The position numbers were made by a program, and so were the translations under genes. Below are positions 34,790-45,840 of a stretch of DNA of 64,000 nucleotides, one piece after another; the stretch's first letter is position 1, and every line of letters begins with the position of its first letter. Below the pieces are notes generated by a model. That model had not been told where the DNA came from, did not search any database, and saw only the letters and a program-made list of their open reading frames with translations. The DNA is from Reticulitermes lucifugus (taxonomy: Eukaryota; Arthropoda; Insecta; Blattodea; Rhinotermitidae): contig JAKCWW010000771.1 of assembly GCA_026260175.1 (NCBI GenBank), positions 28,561 to 92,560 on the forward strand, in the 5' to 3' direction.

Positions 34790-35015
34790 AGCCCTTTACA
34801 GTCCAGTGGTTACTTTACAAAACACCAGGCTCAACACTCAAAAATTCTACGCATTTCAGTGTTTTGTAAAGACGTCAGAACAAAAAATAGTGATTGTTCT
34901 CCTATACAGAATTAACTCACTGACGAGAGGGAGTATGTTTACTGTGCGGTAAGGACTAAATGCTTAAATACAATTCAGGCTAATGTTCGTCTTTAGAAGG
35001 TTATTCGAACTGTTT
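34790..35015 (+). repeat. Dispersed repeat family B, copy 3
   Basis: AGCCCTTTACAGTCCAGTGG, TTACTTTACAAAACACCAGG, CTCAACACTCAAAAATTCTA, TATACAGAATTAACTCACTG, AGTATGTTTACTGTGCGGTA and AATACAATTCAGGCTAATGT. This copy probably lies closest to the family consensus. Starts near 34785. Confidence 0.65.
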
Positions 35016-35019
35016 CATG

Positions 35020-36600
35020 AGAACAAAGACAAGTTAGATTCCATAAGTTCCTTTGTCCCACGACTGAATTTACTAGATTATTACATCCCGTATATATCTA
35101 AGAAAGTGAAGTTTCTTGCGAGTTCAATAGCTTAAAACTAACGCAGGGGAAAGCTTAATATCACAGCGTGTTCCGAATATATTCAGAATTGAGAGGATCT
35201 GGCTTAGTGAATTTCCATATTATAGAAGACAAGCTCGTGCAATCTAATTTTATCTACTCCTTCGGAAAGGAAATTTAAATTCAACTGAAAAGACAACAGA
35301 TTTACTGTAAAATAAATGCGGGTTTTGATCACTACATTTTATGTAATTCGACAACCTATGAGTCAGTTTCGAAACCCAGTTTGACCTTGGAAGTTTCTAT
35401 GGATTTCTATGCCACCCGTCGTCCCAACTTCGGTAGCAATCCAATTATTTACTGACTCTGTTGTAGACACTTCCAGGAGACCGGCGTCTCATTATAAGTT
35501 TATTTAACGACGCCTTCTGAAGGCAAAGGTGACGAAGCATCGAATAATATGTAAAATGTATTATAAGAAAAAGCTCAGTAGTATAAATGTTATATACAGT
35601 ACAGCGGCAGCACAACTGATAACAAACCTGATGACAAACAGATTCAATCGAGTTTCCAAAGATCAAAATTTCTCTTGCGGAAGATATCGAAAATCACAAA
35701 CTGGAAGATTAAATTAAAATAATGAAGAAAATGAATGGCAAGGTACAAAAAAAGCAAGTAAAAACTTTTCACTTTTCTTGCATAACGCAACATTAAAAAA
35801 AAGGAGTTTAAATTTGTGTGAGAACTTTCACAGCTTGCCTTCAAGAGATAGAAAGAGCGTGTGTGAAAATGAGAGAGAAAGAGAAAGTATAAGTTACACG
35901 AAAGGCAGTATATAAATTCTTATGATGTCTAACAAGCACTGGAATGCTTTCGGAAACATCGATCAATGTTTCTGAAGCCATAAAGAAGGAAGATGTAAGA
36001 GGTAATCTCCAATATTGGTTCGGGAAAAATGCACATATGATTTCTTTTCACATCCATACAAATATGAACCTATTGGGATTTTGAAAGATTTGTATTTGTT
36101 TTTCTAAATAAGACTGTCAAGTCGTTATGTTTCAGGTCCACCGAGGCGCCAGTAAAGTACACAAACGCAGCTGAGACTCCGAAGTAGCCCAATGCTACAG
36201 GTTCATACTTGTGGGCCGATAAATCAGTGAACACTATGCCAACAGCACAAGACAGTCACAACTACTAAAACACGGCCTGCCATTAAAAACGGTCCTAACC
36301 ACTGATATCCAATCTACATCCCTTGGCTTGAGTTTAATTTTCCTGTTCTTACATCATCTGATCTGACGATTTCCAGCGGATTTCGTAAACAAGACTTTGC
36401 ATGCATTCATTGTCTCATATCGTACTGAAACTTCTACTACAGAACTTTAAATTGTAACCTAACTGAAGGTCTCGCAGTGATGCGCATAAAAGTCTGTCTT
36501 GTGGTACGTAATGATGGATCGATTTTCATTTTAAAGAGGGCATCAAAACAGCCATCACAGCTGCACAGATTCTTTTGCAACACTTCTGTGTATAAACTTA
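35020..36600. other. No supported gene
   Basis: AT-rich. Overlapping short frames on both strands near 35445-35844 have no recognisable domain. Confidence 0.4.
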
Positions 36601-36604
36601 CTCG

Positions 36605-36655
36605 TACATACCAACGTTGGTACTCGGCGTAGAGCCCAGAAGGTGGAAACCTTTA
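36605..36655 (-). repeat. Possible fold-back-arm fragment
   Basis: On the minus strand TTCTGGGCTCTACGCCGAGT and ACCAACGTTGGT resemble the outer arm at 44.7 kb (TTCTAGGATGTGACAGCATG) in layout only. Confidence 0.25.
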
Positions 36656-37184
36656 TTAGCAGTGGGATCATCCGAGTTACTAGCTTCCTGAGTAGATTTA
36701 CTGTATAATGATTTATATTTTCATCGATTCCCCTGAATTCTGACAGGTTTGATTGAATGTAAGTCACTACTGACTTGTCTGTAACCCACCACGATCGATA
36801 TGTAAGTGAGATGTAGGCGTCTGGCAAACAGCATGGCACATCCGCAGAGATGCGAACGTAAAAGAATCAGTCACAAAATAAGTTTACATGGCGTACACTT
36901 ACATAACTAAATAACTTAAAAGCTTTCTGAATATATCAGAGGAATTCACCGCCGAGCAATTGTCAAGATATGACACATGCCTCAGTTGTGAAGGGGACTA
37001 CATCGAAAGTGGACTAGCAGTAAACTTTTATCTGAACCTTCCGAATTAGAGTTTAAAATAAAGAACCTGAAAATATACGATTGTAAGCTCATTTTATGAC
37101 AAACTCTTGACCACAGCAATTATCAGCATTAAAATTGTACTTTATTAACATGTGGTAGAAGAAAGTAACATAAACCAGTTCACA

Positions 37185-37260
37185 TTGTGGTCTTCTGGAG
37201 TGTTACGCCGTGTAGTCTGGTGTGTGGGTACAAATATATCGAGAACGAACACACTGCCTC
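37185..37260 (+). repeat. Fold-back-arm fragment
   Basis: CTTCTGGAGTGTTACGCCGT with GTAGTCTGGTGTGTGGGTAC resembles the outer arms at 38.4 and 44.7 kb. The hammerhead-like core is not present. Confidence 0.4.
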
Positions 37261-38099
37261 CGTCGTCTGGGTACAAATGGGTCACGTTGGGACAGTGACA
37301 ATTAATAAAGGCAAGGTTCGGAAATGAGTAACATGGAACATGACACTCCATCTTCCTGACACAACACGCCACTCTTCCAACTTGACTTCTGAAGTGGAAG
37401 CTGGAGCAAGTACGTTCCTCCGAAATGGTGTAACTCACCTATCATATACAAGTTACAACACAAAGATCACAATATGAGCGTCCACCGCCTTGAAAACGAA
37501 AGGTTTCCTAAATATAACACGCAATTATTGACATCAACAGCAGAAACTTCTACACTGCTACGCATTAACTTCATACTTATGCGACTCTTTAGGTTAGCCA
37601 CAACATAAAACTTTTAACTGCCTTATATAAGTGACTGCAGAAACAGTCATATAATTTCTTTTCCACAACAAGACGTTATTCAAATCTAATTGCTGCGTAT
37701 TTCAACAAGTCGTGCACCGTCCCACATTTTCTTTATGAAAATACTGTAATGGGACCATTTAAATAGCGTCTACTTACAGTTCTTGCTTTTGGCCCTGTAA
37801 GTTGGTGGTGCATGGGATTAATTTGAAATCCTGTGGTAAGAGGGTGCACCTCCTCCCTGACAAATGAGGGCAGGGTGAGCTGTGAGACAGGTAGTTTCCA
37901 GTCGGCGAAGGAAATCCGCTGTAATTTTGGGCAAAGGAGGTTAGATGGCAGGGGAATGGGTACTTTTCTTGGCTGAAAGCCATAGTAGCATATATGGAGA
38001 CCAACAACGAATGGTGTAGCTTGCTTGTGTGGACCATTAGTACGGTGGTGTATTTTACTTTCCTTATAAACATAACCCCCCCCCGTTAGTTTGTTAAAC

Positions 38100-38270
38100 C
38101 CTTGTATGATTCAGATTAACCTGAACTACATTTAAAGGTTAAGACATACCTCACAGTAAACACACTCTATCTCGGTTATAAAAACCAACAACTTATTTAT
38201 GTGTGGATTATTACGTTTGTTGTTAAGAATCACACATATCACAGAAATACATACTGTAGGCACATTACGA
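38100..38270 (-). repeat. Dispersed repeat family B, inverted copy 4
   Basis: On the minus strand GTTTTTATAACCGAGATAGA, GTGTGTTTACTGTGAGGTAT and AATGTAGTTCAGGTTAATCT match the second half of family B. It is the only copy on this strand. Confidence 0.55.
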
Positions 38271-38383
38271 CTTTTGGTCGTTATGCCTGATGGTGTATAA
38301 AGGCCTCAATAGGTGTGAATATGGGGTATACGTGGTAACTGCTCAACAGTAGCTTATTTCAAGCTGTTTACTCGGTTCAGCAT

Positions 38384-38608
38384 CCGTGATTTCAGACTTC
38401 CGCCGCGATGTTGATGAGATCTGCGCTCTTCTGGGCGATTACGCAGCGTCGAGTCGTAATCCTTTGCGGACGTTTCGGGACAGCGTATCGGTCTCATCTT
38501 CAAGGGTCAAGAAGTCTTGATCCTTGAAGATGGGACCGATACGTTGTCCCGAAACGTCGGTAAAGGATTACCATTCTACGCTGCGTAATAAACCAGAAGA
38601 TCGCAGAT
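38384..38608. mobile_element. Near-palindromic fold-back element with exact 13-bp TSD
   Basis: The arms 38416-38512 and 38515-38611 are inverted repeats with about 85 of 97 positions matching and only 2 nt between them. CTCGGTTCAGCAT is repeated exactly at 38371-38383 and 38609-38621. The right TSD overlaps the arm end by 3 bp. Both arms carry a hammerhead-like layout. In the right arm (plus strand) it is TTGAAGA (38524-38530), T, a 5-bp helix GGGAC/GTCCC, GAAAC (38551-38555) and GTCGGTA. The first core base is U instead of C in both arms. TSD plus palindrome points to one insertion event. Confidence 0.8.
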
Positions 38609-40029
38609 CTCGGTTCAGCATGTTTTTTTAAATGCTTCAGACATCTGAGAGTACCACGGGAATTCTTTAAAAAAAAAAACAAATTTGTTGATACCAAGCA
38701 AGGCAATTACGAAGGTTATTTAAAGTTCTACCCACAACGTATGCAATATAATTTGACAGAAAAAAGTATAGATTTGTAAATAGATTTACGAAAAATGCGT
38801 CCTTTGCAGTGTTTTACTCTTCCTTAATAAAGTGCCGGTCTGTATGTTCAGTATGTTGCATGGCAACTGATAACATTTTCAAGGTTTCTGTAACTCAAGT
38901 GATGTGTACAAACTGACCTCATTAGTTCCACAGCTGCAACAATAAAACGAAAAACAGTTTCTAGTATTGATTGGTTACAAGGCCGGGAGAATCTTTTCAG
39001 CCTATTGGACATCGTGAAAGAGGATAGTCCGAAGAAACCAGGAATCGAATTTCCTTCGTCAAACTATAAGCTTATATACTCAGTTCATTAAATGAAATGC
39101 AGAAGAATGCGGTTTTCAGTAACAAAAAGAAGTTTGAAATGTCAATGTCAAAGCTATTCACAGAGCATGCGAAAATTCTTTGTTAACACTGGTACAGAAC
39201 ACTGCTAAATAACATGTTAAAATATTTGGTAACAAAACACTGTGATGTTTAAGAGTTGTATTGTGTTGACTAATAATGTTTACTGAATCTATGTGTGCGA
39301 TAATTCAGTACTAATGAATATTTTCAGTTCAGCAAGAGCGATGAGCTGTGACACATACCAGCAGCCTGTTTCAAACAATCTGATTTCGTATTTCCATTGT
39401 GACGGTTTATGTTGTTGAAAATTATGCATCTGTTTGTTGCTATTACAGCACGTCACGTTGTTTTAGTCGAGTAACGAAGTGACAATGCTATTCGGAGAAG
39501 TTTGCTCATGTTAGTTATTAGAACCAAATTAGTCACACATCTCCAAAGTACGCTCAGTCCACAATGTTAAACATATTGCCAGGATAGTCAGGCCATACAC
39601 AGTTTATAACAGTAAATTACTCTATTTCCTGTTAGTTTTACTCAATTCCCAACGCGAAACCATGGTCACCAAATGAGAAAAACACGTAACAAATACTGTT
39701 TTATCACGTAACCCAGAAGAACAATCAAGTTTAACTTCCCTAATTAAGTAAACAGATGAACACCATAAAATTACAATTGCGTACGCTATTTAGATGATGA
39801 ACCACATAATCTGCATGTTTCAGCAAATATTAGAACTGAGAAAATCGAGGAAGAGCTGGGTGGACAGCTAGCGTGCAAGGAAGATGTTTTTTTTTAATCG
39901 AAAACTTGAAGGGAAGGGATAGTTTGGGAGGCAGAAGCGATACTGTAGACGAAAATATCAACATTCCTCTTAAAGAAGTGTGAGGGTGTGTACTGAGGTC
40001 ATCTGACTCAGGACAAAATCCATGATCGG

Positions 40030-40195
40030 CTCTTGTGAAGAAGGAAATTGTATTCCTTCTAGTACTATAAAGGTCGGGTAACTTCTCCACTTCATGAGAG
40101 ACAGGTACATTTTCAATAAAGAATGCCGCTTCCATTTGCAGAATGGAAGCTCTGAAATATTGGTACGTGGTGTCATATTCCAGAATACCATAATT
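40030..40195 (-). repeat. Fold-back-type dispersed repeat, decayed
   Basis: On the minus strand GTATTCTGGAATATGACACC, ACGTACCAATATTTCAGAGC and TCCATTCTGCAAATGGAAGC resemble the outer-arm-to-core layout of the 44.7-kb element. A 157-codon frame runs across it (39830-40303) without a recognisable domain. Confidence 0.4.
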
Positions 40196-40779
40196 ACAAA
40201 AATTATCCTTGACTATAGAATAATGCGTAGTCGTAACAGTTAAACATAGCTTAAATAGTTCAAGAGATATTACCAGTAGGGCTTTACACTCTAACTTAAG
40301 CATATGAAATGTGGCCTACAGAAAAGCTATTGCGCATAGTTTTATGCCCATATGTTTATATTACGTTATGTCCTCAGGGTCTAACAATTCTGGCGCCTTC
40401 TCTCTGTTACTTACCTCCTTTTTCGTGAATACTTCCAATTCATTCCAAACGCAATCACTAATTTCTTCTGTCGCGTGGAGTGGTAGGTTTAGATCGAAAA
40501 AAAGTTTATCCGGTCTCTCTGGCTTCAAGTTACTTCGTGAGCGTCGATATATCATAGGTCTCTTGCACAAGGCCAGCTATTGTGTTGCCTGTATTTATCT
40601 CGTAAAGGGCGAAACATCCCACTTCCTTTACTTGTGTAGGTCATGACGTGACGTTTAGACCTTCGATTATTTCTTAGGTCTTAGCTTATACCTCCCAGAT
40701 AAAGCAGTGTGCCTCCACTATAAAGACCAGTTACAAAACGGTATGTAGGTCCTCACGGGCAATGTATATTATTTTCGAT

Positions 40780-40960
40780 CATTTTCACCAAAACAGTATT
40801 GTATTGACAAATTTTGGTAAAAATGCCAAACATGGAATTTCAGAAAATATGTCCGATTGGAGTCACGCTGTTTCATGCGGACAGAGAGAAGGACGAATGG
40901 ACAGACGGCGAACCTAATAGCCGTTGTTTGCAACTGCTTTGCGAAAGCGCCCAACCACTA
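40780..40960 (-). repeat. Dispersed repeat family A, partial copy
   Basis: On the minus strand GGGCGCTTTCGCAAAGC, GGCTATTAGGTTCGCCGTCT, GTCCGCATGAAACAGCG and CGGACATATTTTCTGAAATT follow family A order. Confidence 0.6.
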
Positions 40961-41574
40961 GGTATGTCTGAACACATCTCTGAAGATTTCGTCAAGGTTG
41001 TAAAAATCAATACAAAGATTTGCCCTAGTGGGGGCCTTGGGTCTCCTGAATTAGCAAGAAGGGAGCTTTATGATCCTTCTCTTATTACCTGCTTAAGGTA
41101 GGATGTAATTACATTGCCCACTTTATTGCGCGAGTCCTCTCCATCATAATTTAAAACCTACAACCTTCGTAAGTACGTCTAAATCCTGACGAAATAGAAA
41201 AAACCTAAAGAAGTTAAGTTAGTAGCCATCATCAATAAACTCTCCTGTTTTAACTTCCAAACTGAGGCGTTATTTCAGTATCAGCACACAGTAAATCGGA
41301 CTCATTCACGGATATAACACTATAATATCAACCTGAAATTTCAATTACATTTTATGATCCAATGCAGACACTGACGTCATAATACAAACTTTTAATAGTA
41401 TGGTTAACGTAAATTTAATAACCTTGCTATCGTTTGATAATTATTACAATTAATAATTCATGATTTCCGTGTTAAAAGTATGCCTAGAGTAATATTGCAG
41501 TCTGTGCTATCATTTTAGGTCACTTCCCTCAAGAAATACAGTTTGGGACATAAATGCAGTAGCGTATTCCGTCT

Positions 41575-41775
41575 TAGGCGAGTTCGAAAACTTTTGAAAA
41601 GCGATTATTAGCTTTGTGATGTCTATTCCTCCGTCTGTCCGTCAGCATGGAACACCACGGATCCCGCTGGACAGATTTTCCCGAAATTTGTTACTTGGAG
41701 GGTTTATTAAGTGTGACGAAACAACTTAAGTCATATGAAAATCGGAAAAAATGACTACGTACACGTATAAATACT
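41575..41775 (+). repeat. Dispersed repeat family A, partial copy
   Basis: GGCGAGTTCGAAAACTTTTG, GATTATTAGCTTTGTGATGT, CCGTCTGTCCGTCAGCATGG, CACGGATCCCGCTGGACAG and CCCGAAATTTGTTACTTGGA. It lies about 620 bp from the inverted copy at 40.8 kb. Confidence 0.6.
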
Positions 41776-41779
41776 TTGG

Positions 41780-43380
41780 TTACTTGCGTTACGTTGACTG
41801 CAGTCGATAGTAATCAAAAGAGATAAAAATTGACACTTCTTCATGCGATTTGCATAATGCATAGTTAAGGAAAATCAAAACTAGGAATAATTATAGTCAA
41901 TATTTAATGATTTTGTCAACGAACATGAAATTTGGTACATACGTAGATTATGAATATAACTACAAATGACGTACGTATTTTTTTCACCAATTGAAAAGTA
42001 TTTCGACGAGGTTATGTATGACCGACAATTTTAGCCTAGACAAAATGAATGTAGGCACTGAAATTAACAAGTTCTACAATAAAATATAACAACAGGCTCT
42101 AACAATAGTAATAATACACCGTAATATGTGCATAAGTGTGAAGAAGAACAAGATGTGTTCACGATGGATAAAACGGTATGACCATCTGAGAAGGGTCCAA
42201 GATCATTGTTTCAGTGTGACGCTATACTCGTAAGTACATTTCCTACATTGTTCCACTTTAAAAATATATTCTAGATATGTACAAAGGACGAATCCGCATG
42301 CAGCTAAATCCATACCTCTTTATGAAATTACAATTGAAGATTTTTGTCTCGTATTAAAGAGAAGGTTTTTATCTAAAAAATCATAACTGTTTGGGATTGA
42401 ACATTACTTAACACAAAAAGAATCCGGAATTTTTAAGACACATAATCTGTAGAACACTTTGTACTACATCTACAGTATTTTTAAACGACAGTGGATATGA
42501 TACATTCAAACAAGTCCTATTCTGCGGGAGAAAACAGGATGTAAGATGAATTTTTATCCGCTATATCAGGTTGACTAGGACGTTCTATTGGCTTAATGTG
42601 AGCAAAGATCATACCCCAAGCTAGGGAAATGCTACAGATTACTAAATGAAGCAGCATTATATCGGATATTCTTAATCACATGGCCAACTTCCTGACAAAA
42701 CTTCAAAGAAGCAACAGAAATATACTGTCAGTATGTTCCTGCAACACCAGCTTAAGATTACTGTTTGTTTTTTTCGATATAAGACATGGCTACTGTGTAA
42801 CAGGTACAAACACGCGTTTACATAAAGACATTGGCTTTCTACATACAAAATTTGGGATTCAAGCTATCCGGATTTTACCCTGCATTTATGGAAGTCGAAA
42901 TGTAAAATTCTGGAGTCAGGAAAATCTACATACAGTAACAACTGCCGCTGTATAGCTACTACGTCATGTAACTAAATGTTTCTCCTTTTAAACTTTGATA
43001 TCCAAATTAGTCTTAACGAAGATGTGAATTGTTTAGGGACCGGTCTTACAAATAAGGAAAGAAAACTGAGCACATGAACAAACTAAAATGTGAGATAACA
43101 TTACTTACTGGAGAAAAAGCCGTACTCATTTCTCATAACATAGTAGGCTTAAACAACATTATACACTCACTTCAAATTTAAAGTTGAGTCCCACCTTACA
43201 TTTTCTGCCGAAGAGGTGACATACGGACATCAATGAAACGGTAATACTATAATAAACTGTAAGTAAGGATTTAGAAATTCACGGTTCTATGTTATTTTAA
43301 TTTATTATATCGAATTATTGTTATTGTCTTAGTTTAAAACTGCCACAGCTAACTGAAGTTTCCAAATGGAACTCCTTTAA
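41780..43380. other. No supported gene
   Basis: AT-rich. The 91-codon frame at 42680-42955 has no domain I recognise. Confidence 0.4.
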
Positions 43381-43383
43381 ATA

Positions 43384-43668
43384 AAGTCAAAAGTAAAAGT
43401 AAAGGCCCTGTGCAAGGCACGAAGACATATTGGGGAGAGGAGCTTTGGTCGCAATCATCTTTGACCTTGGCAAAAGATGGAAGCGTGTGATCAGCTTCAC
43501 GCCCCGGCCGGGGACGGAACATCGGTTTCCACTGAATAGAAGTGTGGGTGGTCCCATAGCAGGTCTGCGCGTTTTGGAGAACAGTGAAGTCTCTTGCTCT
43601 TAATGGGAATTAATTCCTCGGTTATCTTGTCCGTAACATAGTGTCTATACCGTCTGAACTATCCTGGT
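43384..43668 (-). mobile_element. tRNA-derived SINE (the 51.3-kb family)
   Basis: It runs from an AAAGTAAAAGTAAAG tail through GGCCCTGTGCAAGGCACG, GTGTGATCAGCTTCACGCCC, CGGCCGGGGACGGAACATCG and GTGGGTGGTCCCATAGCAGG. A decayed minus-strand box B region (GGGAATTAATTCCTC) follows, then the tRNA-like head ending ...CTATCCTGG. Full length but more diverged than the 51.3-kb copy. Confidence 0.65.
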
Positions 43669-44447
43669 TTCCACCCAGTAATTACCATTTCTTTTCCGCT
43701 CGAAGTCATTTGATTAATTTTCTATCCACGGAGTTCTGCACATTCGCAAGTACTACAGTCCCTGATCCTACTCACCACCACGTCAAGAGCCCTTCCTGAC
43801 CGTCTAGCTAGCTGTATTGGTGTATGCGGTAAGAGAAACAGTAACTGAAACCACTAATGATAAAGATGTGAAAGCATCATACGCATTTTCGGACTGAGTG
43901 CACATAAAATAGTAATGTGTCGATGTGTTTTGCGAATGAATACTTCAGAAAACCGGAACATAGGCCTGTCCATTAGTTATCACTGTATGCGATATGGCAC
44001 AATGGATTTTCTTGTCATAGTTCGTGATTCCTACACGGAAACGACCTTTATTGCATTAACACGGAGCTGCACAGCTAAAACGTCACGTGTCGTTGTTCAT
44101 TGTGGCTTCTGTTTTGATGTTGTGTGCAGTACATCAAATATGAAAGGGGCAGGAAATGCTAAATTTGTACCTGTCCGTTTTGATAAATCGAAGTAGGTTG
44201 CCAAAATGTTTCCACAATATTGCATGTATGGTTCGGGGAAGGATATATCAAAGCGTGGTTATTTTCGAGAACTAACTCTTCACAGCGGTGTCCTTTTTGA
44301 GAAGCTGACAGTCAGTGACCAGGCCAAGTAATTATGCGCCTTTTGTGAAACCATATACATACTCAACACCGCATATGACCTGAGGTTACACGGCGTCTGC
44401 ATGCAAATAGAATGTCTTCTCGAGCGGTCAGCCTTGTGAATATAATT

Positions 44448-44595
44448 GTCATGGACATGAACATGTGTCACATGTATATCATGCGACGGACTTATGAATG
44501 TGGAATTTATGTCATGGATATGAACACGTGGATGAGGAGTTTATGTCACGGAAAATAATATGTTAATGTGAATTTTATGTCATGGACCTGAAATC
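44448..44595. repeat. Degenerate 32-35-bp tandem repeat
   Basis: GTCATGGACATGAAC (44448), GTCATGGATATGAAC (44511), GTCACGG (44544) and GTCATGGACCTGAA (44579) recur at about 32-35-bp spacing (63 = two units). Each is followed by a T/A/G-rich remainder. No conserved frame. Confidence 0.55.
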
Positions 44596-44740
44596 CGCCA
44601 TGACAGGAAAGAACAGCGCTACAAGACTCCATCGCTTTCATTGCCGTCTTCACGACAGTAGGCACTGAATCGTGCCCTGAACAATTTCAATACACGTGAA
44701 ATTTGTGGTGCTCACAAAGATGATTATGATGAATATTGCC

Positions 44741-44905
44741 TTCTAGGATGTGACAGCATGTAGACTGGTACATATCTATCGACGTTTCGTAGGAACATGC
44801 CGTGGCAATCTTCAGGGTAAAATAAATCTCCAACTCTGAAATTGCAGGCAGCATATTTAACCGAATATTCGATGTCTACCAGACCACATGGCAACACATC
44901 CCACA
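44741..44905 (-). mobile_element. Fold-back element with hammerhead-like core
   Basis: AGGATGTGACAGCATGTAGA with CTGGTA (from 44746) is matched in inverted order by TACCAGACCACATGGCAACA at 44877-44896. On the minus strand CTGAAGA (plus-strand 44809-44815) is intact, and GAAAC is at 44784-44788. The helix II region no longer pairs next to the core. Relatives at 37.2, 53.7 and 62.2 kb suggest helix II was GGAGG/CCTCC. The frame read across it on the minus strand is an artefact of the repeat. Confidence 0.55.
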
Positions 44906-45247
44906 AGACAATATATCACTCCCCAGTTTAATTCCAGTTTAACCTTCACACTGCACTTCTTTAAGAACGGTTGCAATATTATCAAACGATACAGGCTGGG
45001 GTCTCCCAAGAAATGTCTTTAGTGGTCCATTTACTAATATCTGAAATCTCTTCACAAAATCACATCTGAAATAAATAAAGGCCAATGTGGAAAAAAATAA
45101 AGAGAGTTTTGAAATAAATCTCAAAAGTGAAGAGGATAACAGAACGCAAAATATCACTTACTTGACAGGGCCTTCTCACAATACAGAATTCCTTCTGAAG
45201 AGAAGCATTCAGGACGCCTATTTTTCTCAAAAGATTACTTCCACATG

Positions 45248-45499
45248 CCGGGCCGAGCGGTCTAAGTCCAAAATCTGCGGCAGCTCGCTTGCTGGGATTG
45301 GGGTTCGAATCCCACCGGAGGCATCGACGTCTGTCTCGTGTGAATGTATTGTATTGTCACGTAGAGGTCTCTGCGACGAACCGAACGCTCGTCCAGAGAG
45401 TACTACTAAGTGGGGTATGTCTGTGTGTGAACTCGAAACCTCAAAAATGAGGTGGCCTAGGCCCGAGTAGGGCTCTTGCTCCACAAAAAAAAAAAAATA
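45248..45499 (+). mobile_element. tRNA-derived SINE with 17-bp TSD
   Basis: The TSDs AAGATTACTTCCACATG (45231-45247) and AAGATTACGTCCACATG (45500-45516) differ at one base. The head has GGCCGAGCGGTCTAAG (45251-45266, box A; Leu/Ser-like with a long variable region) and GGGTTCGAATCCC (45301-45313, box B). The body has ACGTAGAGGTCTCTGCGACG and CGTCCAGAGAGTACTAC, ending in GTAGGGCTCTTGCTCC and poly-A. The body is shared with 60549-60788. Internal Pol III promoter boxes are intact, so transcription is possible in principle. Confidence 0.88.
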
Positions 45500-45754
45500 A
45501 AGATTACGTCCACATGGTGAAGCCATCAACAAATTTTAGCTAATAATTACACACTTTGGTGATCCATTTCTGCTTGTAATTTTAACTACTCCTGCAGAAT
45601 ACCACTACTGACTTCTTTGTCGCGAGCCCGTATATCCTCCAGCGTTTACACTGCCACCAAATTTGTAAGTGTTGACAGATGTAACAGTGGACAGGGAGAA
45701 TTGGGTATTGGCAGAGTTTTTGTCTCTTGTATAGCACCTAGGTCGACTTTGAAG

Positions 45755-45840
45755 CCCGCTCAGCCTCCTATCGAAAGGGTACCAGGGGCAATTTTCCTTG
45801 GAGTAAAGCGGCCAGAACGTTAAGCTGACCAAGTGGAACA
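45755..45840 (+). mobile_element. SINE body fragment (the 15.7-kb body type)
   Basis: GGGTACCAGGGGCAATTTTC, CTTGGAGTAAAGCGGCCAG and AACGTTAAGCTGACCA match the GGTACCGGG...AAAGCGGCCGG body at 0.6 kb. The upstream limit is unclear; sequence from about 45600 may belong. Confidence 0.5.

Noticed and set aside
38262-38310. Another hammerhead-like motif (CCTGATGG)
   Set aside because: No GAAAC at the right distance on either strand.
39830-40303. 157-codon frame on the minus strand
   Set aside because: It runs through a fold-back-type dispersed repeat and has no recognisable domain.
43915-44196. 93-codon plus-strand frame as a small gene
   Set aside because: No domain recognised and no supporting context.
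45248-45330. Functional tRNA-Leu or tRNA-Ser gene
   Set aside because: Promoter boxes are good, but the acceptor stem does not close and a SINE body with poly-A and TSD follows.
45087-45470. 127-codon plus-strand frame
   Set aside because: Most of it lies in the SINE at 45248-45499.
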